Shown in pieces: positions 43,738 through 52,647 of a stretch of 64,000 nucleotides of DNA; within the stretch, counting starts at the first letter, position 1, and every line of letters begins with the position of its first letter. Source of the DNA: Mangrovimonas xylaniphaga (GTDB taxonomy: Bacteria; Bacteroidota; Bacteroidia; Flavobacteriales; Flavobacteriaceae). Location: the NCBI RefSeq assembly GCF_001280435.1, contig NZ_LBIP01000013.1, positions 124,001 through 188,000 of the forward strand, in the 5' to 3' direction. The notes below the pieces were generated by a model that worked only from the letters and a program-made list of their open reading frames with translations, made no database searches and was not told the origin of the DNA. Both the position numbers and the translations under genes were made by a program.

Positions 43738-44481
43738 TTATAGTTTTATTGATTCGGGATAGACCACCTCCGTTAAATATAATCCGTGTGCTGGTACCGA
43801 AAAACCAGCTTCACTTCTACTCTTGGATGCGATAATTTGATGCAGATCTTCCAAAGAAGTTTTGCCTAAACCTATGTTCACCATAGTGCCCACAATGGCT
43901 CTTACCATGTTTCGTAAAAACCTATCGGCGGTAATGATAAAAATAAGCTCTCCATTGGCCTCCTCCCACATGGCTTCCTTGATATCACATATATATGTTT
44001 TTACATCTGTGTTGGTCTTGGAAAAACACTGAAAGTCCTTATACTGTTTCAATATTTCACAGGCTTCATTCATCTTTTCCACATCTAAAGAAACGGTCAT
44101 TAAATAAGCATAATCAAAAGAAAACACATTTTTACGATTGGAAATTTTATAATGATAAGTCCTTCCAGTAGCATCAAAACGTGCATGGGCATCTTCCTTC
44201 ACCCTGAAAATATCATGAATAGCGACATCCTTTGGCAGAAACGAATTTAGTCTGAATACCAAGTTAAGGTCTTCCACCACTTTATCGGTATCAAAATGGG
44301 CAAACATCTGCGAGGCATGCACCCCAGTATCCGTTCTTCCCGCTCCTACAATCGCTATGTCCTCCTGCAACAACATAGACAATGCCTTTTCCAAAACTTC
44401 CTGCACCGAAATGGCATTGGGCTGGTTTTGCCAACCATGGTAGGCCTTGCCGTTGTATGACAATTCAATAAAATATCTCAA
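43738..44481 (-). CDS. truA: tRNA pseudouridine(38-40) synthase
   Basis: The 247-aa enzyme makes pseudouridine at positions 38-40 of tRNA anticodon arms. Motifs: LSYNGKAYHGWQNQP, VGAGRTDTGVHASQM with catalytic Asp51, LRNMVRAIVGTMVNIG. It is the first gene of a two-gene minus-strand unit with the ABC exporter. Confidence 0.96.
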   Translation of the reverse strand: MRYFIELSYNGKAYHGWQNQPNAISVQEVLEKALSMLLQEDIAIVGAGRTDTGVHASQMFAHFDTDKVVEDLNLVFRLNSFLPKDVAIHDIFRVKEDAHARFDATGRTYHYKISNRKNVFSFDYAYLMTVSLDVEKMNEACEILKQYKDFQCFSKTNTDVKTYICDIKEAMWEEANGELIFIITADRFLRNMVRAIVGTMVNIGLGKTSLEDLHQIIASKSRSEAGFSVPAHGLYLTEVVYPESIKL

Positions 44482-44553
44482 TCGAAAATCTTAATTTTGC
44501 TTATGAACCCACAAAGATAAAGTTATTCCCGCTAAGGCAGGAATCTAATATTT

Positions 44554-44576
44554 AAAAAAAGGAAAAACGCTTTTCC
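44554..44576 (-). terminator. Small hairpin with minus-strand T-tract upstream of truA
   Basis: GGAAAA (44561-44566) and TTTTCC (44571-44576) form a six-bp stem with a four-base loop. On the minus strand it is followed by seven Ts. It may stop minus-strand transcripts arriving from the 45163 gene before they reach truA. The stem is weak. Confidence 0.4.
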
Positions 44577-44586
44577 ATTCCTAAAG

Positions 44587-45078
44587 ATGAAACGGATACT
44601 TTTACTCTCAGATACCCACAGCTATATGGATGACGACATCCTGAAATATGTTAAACAGGCCGATGAAGTGTGGCATGCAGGAGATATTGGTGACTTAAAA
44701 GTAACAGACGCCATTAAAGCCTTAAAACCTTTAAGAGCTGTTTATGGGAATATTGATGACACCAAAGTTAGAACCGAATTCCCCGAAAACAATCGTTTTA
44801 TGTGCGAGGATGTAGAGGTATGGATTACCCATATTGGAGGGTATCCGCCTCGATACAACCCTAGGGTAAAACCAGAGATTTACGAAAATCCCCCAAGGCT
44901 ATTTATCTGCGGACACTCGCATATACTAAAGGTTATGCCCGATAAGAAATTGAACCTACTCCATATGAATCCCGGCGCCGTGGGCACCCATGGCTTTCAT
45001 AAAGTAAGAACCATGCTGCGTTTTACCATAGATGGTCCAAAAATTGACAATTTGGAAGTGATAGAATTCAAACGCTAA
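44587..45078 (+). CDS. YfcE/MJ0936-type metallophosphodiesterase
   Basis: The 163-aa metal-dependent phosphoesterase has the classic motifs LLLSDTHSYMDDDI, HAGDIGDL, VYGNIDD, FICGHSH and LLHMNPGAVGTHG in order. Members hydrolyse phosphodiesters such as 2',3'-cAMP or bis-p-nitrophenyl phosphate in vitro; the physiological substrate is unknown. Size is normal. It is followed by a bidirectional terminator. Confidence 0.92.
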   Translation: MKRILLLSDTHSYMDDDILKYVKQADEVWHAGDIGDLKVTDAIKALKPLRAVYGNIDDTKVRTEFPENNRFMCEDVEVWITHIGGYPPRYNPRVKPEIYENPPRLFICGHSHILKVMPDKKLNLLHMNPGAVGTHGFHKVRTMLRFTIDGPKIDNLEVIEFKR

Positions 45079-45100
45079 ACCCTCTTTCAAAATACCCCAT

Positions 45101-45133
45101 AAAAAAACCCAGAACTTTCGCTCTGGGTTTTTT
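45101..45133. terminator. Bidirectional terminator between convergent genes
   Basis: CCCAGA (45108-45113) pairs with TCTGGG (45122-45127), flanked by A7 on the left and T6 on the right, so it can work on both strands. It lies between the phosphodiesterase (+) and the DUF4293 gene (-). Confidence 0.85.
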
Positions 45134-45162
45134 ACGCACTAAAATAATTAAGATATAAGGTT

Positions 45163-45573
45163 TTATCGTAATCGATCTACAGATTTTACAAGATCTTCAT
45201 CCTTTTTGATGGCTTTATTGGCTAAAACCAAAAATACGATAGAAAAGATAGGAAGAAGAATCCCAATACCTTTCTCAGAAACATCTGCTTCTCCAGATAA
45301 ATTTAGAGATTGATATACAAATAATCCTAATAAAATAAAGTTCAATATGATGTTAAGTCGTCCCAATACAAATTGTGACTTCCTATTGTTATATCTAAAT
45401 ACAGACACCAAAGATAATATTGCTGACAATAAAAACAAACCTAAATACAATATATTGTCTTTGGCAAAAAAAGGTGCCCCTTCAGAGGTAGTCCATAAAT
45501 GGAATACAAAACTCAAACCGGCCGAAATACCAGTAGCAATCAATAAATAAACAGTTTGAATACGCTGTAGCAT
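45163..45573 (-). CDS. DUF4293 membrane protein
   Basis: The 136-aa protein has four transmembrane helices and the DUF4293 opening MLQRIQTVYLLIATGISAGL; the C-terminal tail IKKDEDLVKSVDRLR is also conserved. Function unknown. It is divergent from rho, its usual neighbour in Flavobacteriia. Confidence 0.88.
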   Translation of the reverse strand: MLQRIQTVYLLIATGISAGLSFVFHLWTTSEGAPFFAKDNILYLGLFLLSAILSLVSVFRYNNRKSQFVLGRLNIILNFILLGLFVYQSLNLSGEADVSEKGIGILLPIFSIVFLVLANKAIKKDEDLVKSVDRLR

Positions 45574-45794
45574 CTATTTTTAAAAATTTAGCCACAAAAC
45601 TAAGAGTTTCTTTTTAAAAGATGTATTAAATTATAAAATAAAATTGTATTATTGCATAAGTAAGCTGCTACCCAAAAGGTTTACAGCCTATTAAATCTTC
45701 AGATTTTTTTCTAGTTTTTCCCATTTATTTCAATTTCAGAAAACTTCGAATCAAATCAATTCAGTAAATATTACATTATTTTTTATTAATATAC

Positions 45795-47492
45795 ATGTTT
45801 GAAATTTCGCAATTAAAGGAAAAGAAGCTTTCCGAGCTACAGGAAATCGCTAAGCAATTAGACGTACCTAAGTTCCGCACCCTTAAAAAATTGGATTTGG
45901 TATACCAAATCCTAGATCATCAGGCAGCCAATCCGGAAGCCTTCAAAAAAGAAATCATCGCTCAGGCCAGCACTAATGAAGCGCAACCTGAGAAAAAAGA
46001 AACCGCTCCGGCCAGCACGAATAAATCGCAACCTGAGAAAAAAGAAACCACTCAGCCCGAAAGAGCCCCTAGAAAGAAAAGAGAGCGCATAAAAAAACCA
46101 GCCACACAACAAAAAGAACAACAGCAAATGGAATTTGCTGAAGCCAAAAAAGAGGCCGCTCCTGCCCCTAAAGAACCTAAAGCAGCCGAAACAGCTGCCC
46201 CTGCAGTTGCCGAACAAAAGAAAACCAACGACAAGAACATCAAACAGCGTCCTAAAGAGTCTGACAAAAAGCAACGCAACGACAACAAGCAAAATCAAAG
46301 AGATAACAAAAACGAACATCAAGGAAACAACGGTAACAAGGACACTAGAAACCGCTACCGTGAACCTGATTACGAATTTGATGCTATTATAAAAAGTGAA
46401 GGCGTTTTGGACATCATGCAAGACGGTTACGGTTTCCTTCGCTCATCAGATTATAATTATTTGTCTTCACCTGACGATATTTATGTATCGCAATCACAAA
46501 TTAGATTATTTGGACTAAAAACCGGAGATACCGTTTTAGGACATGTACGCCCTCCAAAAGAAGGTGAAAAGTATTTCCCGTTAATTAAAGTAAGTAAGAT
46601 TAATGGTCAAAAACCTGAAGTGGTGAGAGACCGTGTTTCTTTTGAGCACTTAACACCTTTGTTCCCTCAGGAGAAATTCAATATCGCTGAAAAACAAGCC
46701 ACTATTTCTACAAGAATTATGGATTTGTTCTCTCCTATCGGAAAGGGACAACGTGGAATGATCGTTGCTCAGCCAAAAACTGGTAAAACCATGCTTCTTA
46801 AGGATGTGGCAAACGCCATTGCGGCAAACCACCCAGAAGTATACCAAATGATTTTGTTAATTGACGAACGTCCAGAGGAGGTTACAGACATGCAACGAAA
46901 CGTGCGTGGTGAAGTAATTGCTTCGACGTTTGATAAAGAAGCTCACGAACACGTAAAAATTGCCAATATTGTATTGGAAAAAGCCAAACGTTTGGTTGAA
47001 TGTGGTCACGATGTGGTAATTCTTTTGGATTCCATTACAAGATTGGCTAGAGCCTACAATACTGTACAGCCTGCCTCAGGGAAAATATTAAGTGGTGGTG
47101 TTGATGCCAATGCCCTTCACAAACCAAAACGTTTCTTTGGAGCTGCGCGTAATATTGAAAATGGAGGTTCCTTGACCATTATCGCAACTGCATTAACCGA
47201 AACAGGTTCTAAAATGGACGAGGTAATCTTTGAAGAATTTAAAGGAACAGGTAACATGGAACTGCAATTGGATAGAAAAATCTCCAACCGTAGAATCTTC
47301 CCTGCTATCGATCTTACCTCTTCAAGTACCCGTAGAGACGATTTGTTACTGGACGACAACACCATTCAAAGAATGTGGGTAATGAGAAAATACCTTGCCG
47401 ATATGAACCCTGTAGAGGCTATGGAGTTTATCAACGATCGCTTTAAACAAACCAGAAACAACGAAGAGTTCCTGATCTCCATGAATGGATAG
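45795..47492 (+). CDS. rho: Transcription termination factor Rho with charged insertion
   Basis: The 565-aa hexameric RNA helicase ends transcription. In order: Rho-N domain (1-45), a low-complexity insertion rich in K/E/Q/N/A (about 50-190), the RNA-binding cold-shock-like domain (about 200-270, [16 protein letters not shown]), and the ATPase with Walker [12 protein letters not shown] (325-335), [26 protein letters not shown] and the R-loop [20 protein letters not shown]. Insertions at this place are normal in Bacteroidota; this one includes a 15-residue tandem duplication. A hairpin terminator follows. Confidence 0.97.
   Translation: MFEISQLKEKKLSELQEIAKQLDVPKFRTLKKLDLVYQILDHQAANPEAFKKEIIAQASTNEAQPEKKETAPASTNKSQPEKKETTQPERAPRKKRERIKKPATQQKEQQQMEFAEAKKEAAPAPKEPKAAETAAPAVAEQKKTNDKNIKQRPKESDKKQRNDNKQNQRDNKNEHQGNNGNKDTRNRYREPDYEFDAIIKSEGVLDIMQDGYGFLRSSDYNYLSSPDDIYVSQSQIRLFGLKTGDTVLGHVRPPKEGEKYFPLIKVSKINGQKPEVVRDRVSFEHLTPLFPQEKFNIAEKQATISTRIMDLFSPIGKGQRGMIVAQPKTGKTMLLKDVANAIAANHPEVYQMILLIDERPEEVTDMQRNVRGEVIASTFDKEAHEHVKIANIVLEKAKRLVECGHDVVILLDSITRLARAYNTVQPASGKILSGGVDANALHKPKRFFGAARNIENGGSLTIIATALTETGSKMDEVIFEEFKGTGNMELQLDRKISNRRIFPAIDLTSSSTRRDDLLLDDNTIQRMWVMRKYLADMNPVEAMEFINDRFKQTRNNEEFLISMNG
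45966..46055 (+). repeat. 45-bp tandem duplication within rho
   Basis: Two adjacent 45-bp units (45966-46010, 46011-46055) encode [15 protein letters not shown] and [15 protein letters not shown]. It keeps the reading frame and sits in the disordered insertion. Confidence 0.85.
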
Positions 47493-47520
47493 AAATTGAG
47501 TATTTGAACATTGTATATTT

Positions 47521-47549
47521 AACCCCATGATATTCTTCGTGGGGTTTTT
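47521..47549 (+). terminator. Rho-independent terminator after rho
   Basis: AACCCCATG (47521-47529) pairs with CGTGGGGTT (47538-47546) around an eight-base loop, with five Ts following. It lies 28 bp beyond the rho stop. Confidence 0.75.
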
Positions 47550-47609
47550 AAATTATCCAATAAATTCTACATATTGTTCTATATCTTAGCAAATAAAAAC
47601 AAAAAAAAC

Positions 47610-47915
47610 ATGTCTAACATTCCTAAAAATGAGTATTTCACAAAAGAACAAGAACTCACGGCAAGATTTGCCAAGGCATTGGCACACCCCGTACGGATTG
47701 CCATTTTGGAATTGTTACATTCTCAAGCCTGTTGCTATCACGGAGATATGGCAGAGGAACTTCCTATTGCAAAATCCACCCTGTCACAACATTTAAAGGA
47801 ACTCAAAGAGGCAGGCCTTATCCAAGGAGACATTACCCCTCCTACGACGAAGTACTGTATTCACAAAGAAAATTTTGCCCTAGCCAAATCCCTTCTTAGC
47901 AAAGTCTTTGGCTAA
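47610..47915 (+). CDS. ArsR-family winged-helix repressor
   Basis: The ATG at 47610 gives 101 aa (MSNIPKNEYFTKEQELTARF); the earlier frame start at 47574 has no support. The winged-helix core includes LAHPVRIAILELLHSQACCY and ELPIAKSTLSQHLKELKEAG. The adjacent cysteines in QACCYHGD could sense metal or thiol-reactive ligands, but the pattern is not the classic ELCVCDL box. Two perfect palindromes follow in the spacer to the next gene, so it likely represses the downstream thioredoxin-permease pair. Confidence 0.9.
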   Translation: MSNIPKNEYFTKEQELTARFAKALAHPVRIAILELLHSQACCYHGDMAEELPIAKSTLSQHLKELKEAGLIQGDITPPTTKYCIHKENFALAKSLLSKVFG

Positions 47916-47934
47916 AGTTTTTTTTAAAAATACT

Positions 47935-47952
47935 GTTCGTATTATTACGAAC
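47935..47952. promoter_or_regulatory. ArsR-type operator 1
   Basis: GTTCGTATTATTACGAAC is a perfect inverted repeat with seven-base arms and a four-base spacer, 20 bp after the arsR-type stop and 50 bp before the thioredoxin-fold gene. Confidence 0.8.
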
Positions 47953-47964
47953 TTTTGATATATG

Positions 47965-47980
47965 TTCGTATCTTTACGAA
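47965..47980. promoter_or_regulatory. ArsR-type operator 2
   Basis: TTCGTATCTTTACGAA repeats the same six-base arms as operator 1. Centres of the two sites are 29 bp apart, close to three helical turns, which would place two dimers on one DNA face. It lies 22 bp before the next start. Confidence 0.8.
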
Positions 47981-48001
47981 TAGAATCATACCTTCAAAAA
48001 A

Positions 48002-48238
48002 ATGACACAGATAAAAGTCTTAGGTCCTGGTTGTGCCAAATGCAAAATCACCTACAACAATGTTCTGGAGGCTCTTAAGCAAACCCACAAAGAAGCTCAG
48101 GTAGAAAAAGTAGAAGACATTGAAGAAATGTTGAAATACAATATCATGTCCACACCTGCGCTGGTGATTGATGATGAAATAAAAATCAAGGGCAGGGTGC
48201 CACTTACAAGTGAAATTGTAGAGCTTTTAAAAAACTAA
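48002..48238 (+). CDS. Small redox-active thioredoxin-fold protein
   Basis: The 78-aa protein is of the TM0996/MTH895 type: VLGPGCAKCKITYNNVLEAL with a CAKC pair (Cys11, Cys14) and cis-proline STPALVIDDEIK, close to the minimal thioredoxin fold. These proteins often accompany the permease encoded next and ArsR regulators, suggesting redox or metalloid handling. It is cytosolic. Confidence 0.9.
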   Translation: MTQIKVLGPGCAKCKITYNNVLEALKQTHKEAQVEKVEDIEEMLKYNIMSTPALVIDDEIKIKGRVPLTSEIVELLKN

Positions 48239-48308
48239 TCCTTTTACTATTGAAAAAAAGAGAACCTTTGGCCTCCGTCTAGATGACGAAGACTCCAAAA
48301 TATGAATT

Positions 48309-49283
48309 ATGTTCAATTGGATACAACAGTTTGCGGATTGGCTCATTTATAGCGTTTTTGGCTTGGCTCCAGAATCCCATTTGGCAAAAGCGCTCAATTT
48401 CTTTGTCTACGACAGCTTAAAAATAGGGTTACTGCTTTTTTTTATGGTGCTCCTAATGGGAATGGTGAATGCCTACTTCCCTGTGGAGCGCCTTAAAAAT
48501 TACCTTTCAACAAAAAAACTATTTGGCTTGGAATATATCTTCGCCTCTTTTTTTGGAGCCATTACCCCATTTTGCTCCTGCTCCTCTGTACCATTGTTCA
48601 TAGGGTTTGTACGGGGAGGGATTCCCTTAAGCGTTACTTTGGCCTTTCTCATCACCTCTCCTTTGGTAAATGAAGTAGCCATAGCCATGTTCCTTGGCTT
48701 GTTTGGACTAAAAACGACCCTCATTTATGTAATATCAGGAATCTTATTGGGCTCTGTTGGCGGTTGGGTATTAGGGAAATTCAACCTAGACCCCTTGCTC
48801 ACAGATTGGGTAAAAAAACTACTAACCCAAAACCAACAACAGTCGCTATATGAAGAGGAAACTTCAAGTTTTATGCAACGTTTGCCTAGTATAGCCAGAG
48901 ATGCTTGGCAAATTGTAAAAAGCGTGACCCCATATGTTATTTTAGGCCTTGCCATTGGAGCAGCCATGCATGGCTATGTCCCTGAAAACTTTTTTGAACA
49001 CTATTTGAGCGGCTCACAATGGTGGACAGTACCATTAGCCGTCATACTCGCGGTTCCCATGTATGCCAATGCCGCTGGGATTGTGCCAGTCATCCAAGTA
49101 TTTGTGGCCAAAGGCATCCCTCTTGGTACCGCAATTGTCTTTATGATGGCCACCGTGGGACTCTCCTTTCCTGAGGCTACCCTACTCAAAAAAGTAATGA
49201 CTACAAAACTCATCGCCATCTATTTTAGTGTGGTAACATTGTTTATCATATTATCGGGATTCCTGTTTAATGTGCTGCTTTGA
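48309..49283 (+). CDS. DUF318-family permease (ArsP-like)
   Basis: This 324-aa protein has eight or more membrane helices with the family core AITPFCSCSSVPLFIGFVRG (cysteines 89 and 91) and SPLVNEVAIAMFLGLFG, plus PMYANAAGIVPVIQV in the second half. DUF318 permeases include organoarsenical effluxers (ArsP) and transporters of unknown substrates. The spacing from the thioredoxin-fold gene (70 bp) and the ArsR operators upstream suggest one regulated unit for metalloid or thiol-compound efflux; substrate is inferred only. Confidence 0.86.
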   Translation: MFNWIQQFADWLIYSVFGLAPESHLAKALNFFVYDSLKIGLLLFFMVLLMGMVNAYFPVERLKNYLSTKKLFGLEYIFASFFGAITPFCSCSSVPLFIGFVRGGIPLSVTLAFLITSPLVNEVAIAMFLGLFGLKTTLIYVISGILLGSVGGWVLGKFNLDPLLTDWVKKLLTQNQQQSLYEEETSSFMQRLPSIARDAWQIVKSVTPYVILGLAIGAAMHGYVPENFFEHYLSGSQWWTVPLAVILAVPMYANAAGIVPVIQVFVAKGIPLGTAIVFMMATVGLSFPEATLLKKVMTTKLIAIYFSVVTLFIILSGFLFNVLL

Positions 49284-49335
49284 AACTTTCCCCTGTTTCA
49301 TTTATGTGAATTGCCCTTGAACAATTCCAAACAAC

Positions 49336-49364
49336 ACAGTAACTGTTACAAATTCAATAATTTG
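49336..49364. promoter_or_regulatory. Two small palindromes before the Crp/Fnr gene
   Basis: ACAGTAACTGT (49336-49346) and CAAATT-CAAT-AATTTG (49349-49364) are adjacent inverted repeats 29-57 bp before the start at 49393. They are candidates for autoregulatory sites. Neither matches the FNR-type box further on. Confidence 0.4.
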
Positions 49365-49392
49365 TCGTCTTATAGCCATAAAACCACATAAG

Positions 49393-49935
49393 ATGGCATT
49401 TTCAATAGAACAATTCTTAAAATCCGGTCACGACATTGAATATTCCAAAAACGATTACATCTTACGTCAGGGCGACATATCGAAAAGAGCCTACTTTGTC
49501 AAAGAAGGCGTGGTAAGGCATTTTGTTATTGATTTAAAGGGAAATGAAAAAACCATAAGACTTTCCAAAGAGAATGATTTTTTCTATTCCTCCAACATCA
49601 GTTTTTGGACAGGGGAATCATCGTATATAAACTGTCAGGCCCTATTAAATGCCAAACTGTTATACTGGACAAAAGAAGAACTTGACAGCCTAAGTAGTTC
49701 TCAACCAGATTTTCTCGCTTTTGAAAGTGCCAAACTAAAGGAGTTCATTATTGAAAAACACAAAAAAGAACTCGCTGGTCTTACTCAAAATGTCACACAA
49801 AGGCTCTTGGAATTCAATGCCCTGAACAGCTCCCTTTTTAACCGTATTCCCCACCATATCATTGCATCTTATTTAGACATGACCCCAGAAACATTGTCGC
49901 GGATAAGAGCCAGATTAAAAGCTGTAAAATATTGA
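49393..49935 (+). CDS. Crp/Fnr-family transcriptional regulator
   Basis: The 180-aa protein has a cyclic-nucleotide-type sensor domain (DYILRQGDISKRAYFVKEGV, residues about 20-39) and a C-terminal helix-turn-helix (HHIIASYLDMTPETLSRIRA). The recognition helix contains E-T-L-S-R, the same E..SR pattern by which FNR reads TTGAT. It lacks the N-terminal cysteines of oxygen-sensing FNR, so the signal is unknown. A perfect FNR-type box overlaps its stop codon, upstream of the DUF2807 gene. Confidence 0.9.
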   Translation: MAFSIEQFLKSGHDIEYSKNDYILRQGDISKRAYFVKEGVVRHFVIDLKGNEKTIRLSKENDFFYSSNISFWTGESSYINCQALLNAKLLYWTKEELDSLSSSQPDFLAFESAKLKEFIIEKHKKELAGLTQNVTQRLLEFNALNSSLFNRIPHHIIASYLDMTPETLSRIRARLKAVKY

Positions 49936-49945
49936 TTTAGATCAA
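49932..49945. promoter_or_regulatory. Perfect FNR-type box
   Basis: TTGATTTAGATCAA has both TTGAT half-sites intact with a four-base spacer, as in the FNR consensus. It overlaps the stop of the Crp/Fnr gene and lies 57 bp before the DUF2807 start, a location suitable for activation of that gene. Confidence 0.65.
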
Positions 49946-50002
49946 TGTAAAGACATTTTCAGCATCATAGTTTTGTTTCATCAATCATAAAAACGTAAAA
50001 CA

Positions 50003-50656
50003 ATGACAAAACAATCCGTATTTTCACTAGCCTTTGCCCTATTCCTAATGTGCGCCTGTTCCGTTGATACCATTGAAAGATCAGGTATTGAAACCACCCA
50101 ATCCAGAGAGTTGCCAACCTTCACAAAAATTGAAAGTGAAGGTGTTTTTGAAGTCAATATCATCCAGAGCAGCGACCAATTGGTGGAGATCACAGCCGAC
50201 AATAACATCATTCATTTGGTTAAAACAGAAGTAAGTAACAATACCCTAAAGTTATACTTGGACGAGGATAAAAACTACAGAGACATCACGGTAAAAGCCA
50301 CAATTCATGTAGAAAATATTACCAGCATTAAAAATTCAGGTACCGGAGACATTACCGTGATGGATGTCGACCTAGCAGGCAATTTTAAAATCGATAATTC
50401 TGGAACTGGAGACATTTCTATATACGGGATATCCGAAGGTCTAACCTTTACAAATGAAGGCACTGGAGACTTTCACGGCTTTGATTTCTTTATAGACCAC
50501 GGCGACATAAAAATTGAAGGCAGCGGCGATTGCGAAATCAATTGCAGCAATCAGTTGAACGTAAACATTGAAGGTAGCGGTAATATTTATTATCTTGGTA
50601 ATCCCGTTATCTCCGCCCAAATTACAGGATCTGGAGAAGTGACTAATGTCAATTAA
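50003..50656 (+). CDS. DUF2807 (head GIN domain) lipoprotein
   Basis: This 217-aa protein has a lipoprotein signal (FALFLMCACS). The mature part is a parallel beta structure of the DUF2807 type, made of repeats ending in G-[ST]-G-D/N: NSGTGDITV, NSGTGDISIYG, NEGTGDFHG, EGSGDCEI, EGSGNIYYLG. Function of the family is unknown; it is common on Bacteroidota surfaces. The FNR-type box upstream suggests control by the neighbouring regulator. Confidence 0.87.
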   Translation: MTKQSVFSLAFALFLMCACSVDTIERSGIETTQSRELPTFTKIESEGVFEVNIIQSSDQLVEITADNNIIHLVKTEVSNNTLKLYLDEDKNYRDITVKATIHVENITSIKNSGTGDITVMDVDLAGNFKIDNSGTGDISIYGISEGLTFTNEGTGDFHGFDFFIDHGDIKIEGSGDCEINCSNQLNVNIEGSGNIYYLGNPVISAQITGSGEVTNVN

Positions 50657-50692
50657 AAGAGTTCAAAACCAACCTAAACAATATAGTCATTT

Positions 50693-51982
50693 ATGAGATA
50701 CTTGATGCTTTCCATTATAGCAATAACGCTGTCCTGTGCCCAACCCACCAAAAAACCACTTAATGATAACAAACTAACCCAAGAATTGGATAGTTTAATT
50801 GAAGTACAGGACTTCTTTAAATTAAAAAAGCAGTATCGCTCTCAAAAAAATAATTTGAGCAAAGAAAATAGCCTCTACTATGAAGCTATCATTCTAAATC
50901 GGTTTAACGACTTGGAAGCATCCAATTCGAAAATTGCTGAACTGCTCAAGATGGAAACATTACATCTAAATGATACCATGTTCAATACCCTATACAACAC
51001 CAAACTGTTAAACCACGTCAATCTATATCAGTACAAAGAAGCAGCTGAAGCCAGTGAACACATCTTAAAAAACTATCGTCTTGTCAATGACTCCTCTAAA
51101 ATTGAAAATTTAGAAAACGAATGGAAGATTTGGACATCTCTATCATCCATACCTCCTCAAGAAATCATCAAAAATGAGGACGCCACAATCCCCATGACCA
51201 AAGACAAGGTTGGACTTTTTAATATCGATGCCTCCATTAACAATAAAACCTACAATTACATTTTTGATACGGGTGCCAATATTTCGGTGATAAAGCGATC
51301 CCTTGTAGAAGAGCTGGGCCTCACCTACATCGAATCTAACTTTTATGTCACGGCCTTCACAGGAGAAAAGGTAGATAGTGACCTAGCTATTGCTAAAGAA
51401 CTCAGCTTAGGAAATCTCACTTTTAAAAATGTGGTATTTTTGGTTTTGAATGATGAGGACATTTCCTTTCCTCAGATAGAGTACTATATCAACGGAATTA
51501 TTGGCTTCCCGGTTATTGAAGCCATGGAGGAAGTACGCATTTCAAAAGACAATACCATCTCTACTCCAAAAACACCAATTGACTATAAGCAAAACAACTT
51601 TGCTTTGGACGGTCTGACACCTATAATCGCTGTAGAATACCAAAAAGACACTTTAAGCTTTGGGTTTGATACGGGCGCCAAAAGCACCTCATTATATGCC
51701 CCATTTTTTAGAAAATATAAAAAGGAGATTGAACAGCACTATACTTCCCAAACCTTTACCTCTGGCAGTGCAGGTGGCATTATTGAATTTGAAGGTTATA
51801 TTATGGATAGCATCCCCTTAACCATTGGTAATTCCAAAACAACTTTAAGCAGCATACAACTTCATAAAAACGATATAGAAGCAGACGCCGATCATTTCTA
51901 TGGCAATCTTGGTCAAGACTTTATAAAACAATTTGATGAAATGATCATAAGTTTTAAATACAGCTCGGTTATTTTTAAATGA
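50693..51982 (+). CDS. Retropepsin-like aspartic protease, secreted or lipid-anchored
   Basis: This 429-aa protein has a signal sequence with a possible lipobox (IALTLSCA-like, Cys15). Residues about 20-160 are a helical, charged N-terminal region. Two aspartic-protease motifs follow: YIFDTGANISVI (Asp192) and FGFDTGAKSTSL (Asp326), so both halves of an active site are in one chain, as in pepsins but with retropepsin-like domains. IIGFPVIEAM and GNLGQDFIKQF are the second conserved strands of each lobe. Substrate unknown. It lies 36 bp after the DUF2807 gene. Confidence 0.85.
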   Translation: MRYLMLSIIAITLSCAQPTKKPLNDNKLTQELDSLIEVQDFFKLKKQYRSQKNNLSKENSLYYEAIILNRFNDLEASNSKIAELLKMETLHLNDTMFNTLYNTKLLNHVNLYQYKEAAEASEHILKNYRLVNDSSKIENLENEWKIWTSLSSIPPQEIIKNEDATIPMTKDKVGLFNIDASINNKTYNYIFDTGANISVIKRSLVEELGLTYIESNFYVTAFTGEKVDSDLAIAKELSLGNLTFKNVVFLVLNDEDISFPQIEYYINGIIGFPVIEAMEEVRISKDNTISTPKTPIDYKQNNFALDGLTPIIAVEYQKDTLSFGFDTGAKSTSLYAPFFRKYKKEIEQHYTSQTFTSGSAGGIIEFEGYIMDSIPLTIGNSKTTLSSIQLHKNDIEADADHFYGNLGQDFIKQFDEMIISFKYSSVIFK

Positions 51983-52084
51983 AAGAAACCAAATAAATCT
52001 CAGTTATTATAGAAGGAATTTTCTTAAATTTATTCCAACCTTTTTATTAAAGGTATTTGCGAGTAATCCTTAACCAACCCATAC

Positions 52085-52564
52085 ATGAAACCTGAGTTTA
52101 CCGAACAACAAAAATTCACCCAATGGTGGCTTTGGCTTATTTTAATTCCCATTGGCATCATGCCACTTGTGGGCATTTACAAACAGTTCATTCTGAAAGA
52201 ACCTTTTGGGGACAAACCCATATCAGACCTCGGACTTATGGGCTTCGCTTGTTTTATCTTTGCTTTGGTTGCACTTTTTTTTGTCATGAAATTGACAACC
52301 CGAATCAACAAAAGCTGCATTGAAATGAGTTTCTTTCCCTTTGTAAAAAAGACCACCAAATGGAGCGACATCAAAACAGCCCAGGTAATCAATTACGGGT
52401 TTGTTGGAGGTTGGGGCATCCGTCTTTGGACCAAATATGGCACCGTCTACAATATGAAAGGCAACAAAGGCTTGGCTATTGAGCTTTTAAATGGTAAAAA
52501 ATTCCTGATAGGCACACAAAAGGAAGCGGAATTAACAAGTATTCTTAAAAAATTGGGTGTTTGA
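52085..52564 (+). CDS. Two-helix membrane protein, unknown function
   Basis: The 159-aa protein has two hydrophobic helices (about 16-36 and 55-78) and a C-terminal soluble part (KWSDIKTAQVINYGFVGGWG, then LNGKKFLIGTQKEAELTSIL) that looks like a bacterial PH-like domain by pattern. I do not recognise a named family with certainty. Confidence 0.68.
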   Translation: MKPEFTEQQKFTQWWLWLILIPIGIMPLVGIYKQFILKEPFGDKPISDLGLMGFACFIFALVALFFVMKLTTRINKSCIEMSFFPFVKKTTKWSDIKTAQVINYGFVGGWGIRLWTKYGTVYNMKGNKGLAIELLNGKKFLIGTQKEAELTSILKKLGV

Positions 52565-52647
52565 GAACAGTCTATCGTCTTTTCTGAATCAACAATAACC
52601 TTTATCCTAACTAAAAGTCATGACCGCTGTAATGGATATTAAAAACA

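Noticed and set aside
45912-46421. 169-codon minus-strand frame inside rho
   Set aside because: It is antisense to the low-complexity insertion of Rho; its Leu/Phe/Gly-rich product is a by-product of A/G-rich coding sequence.
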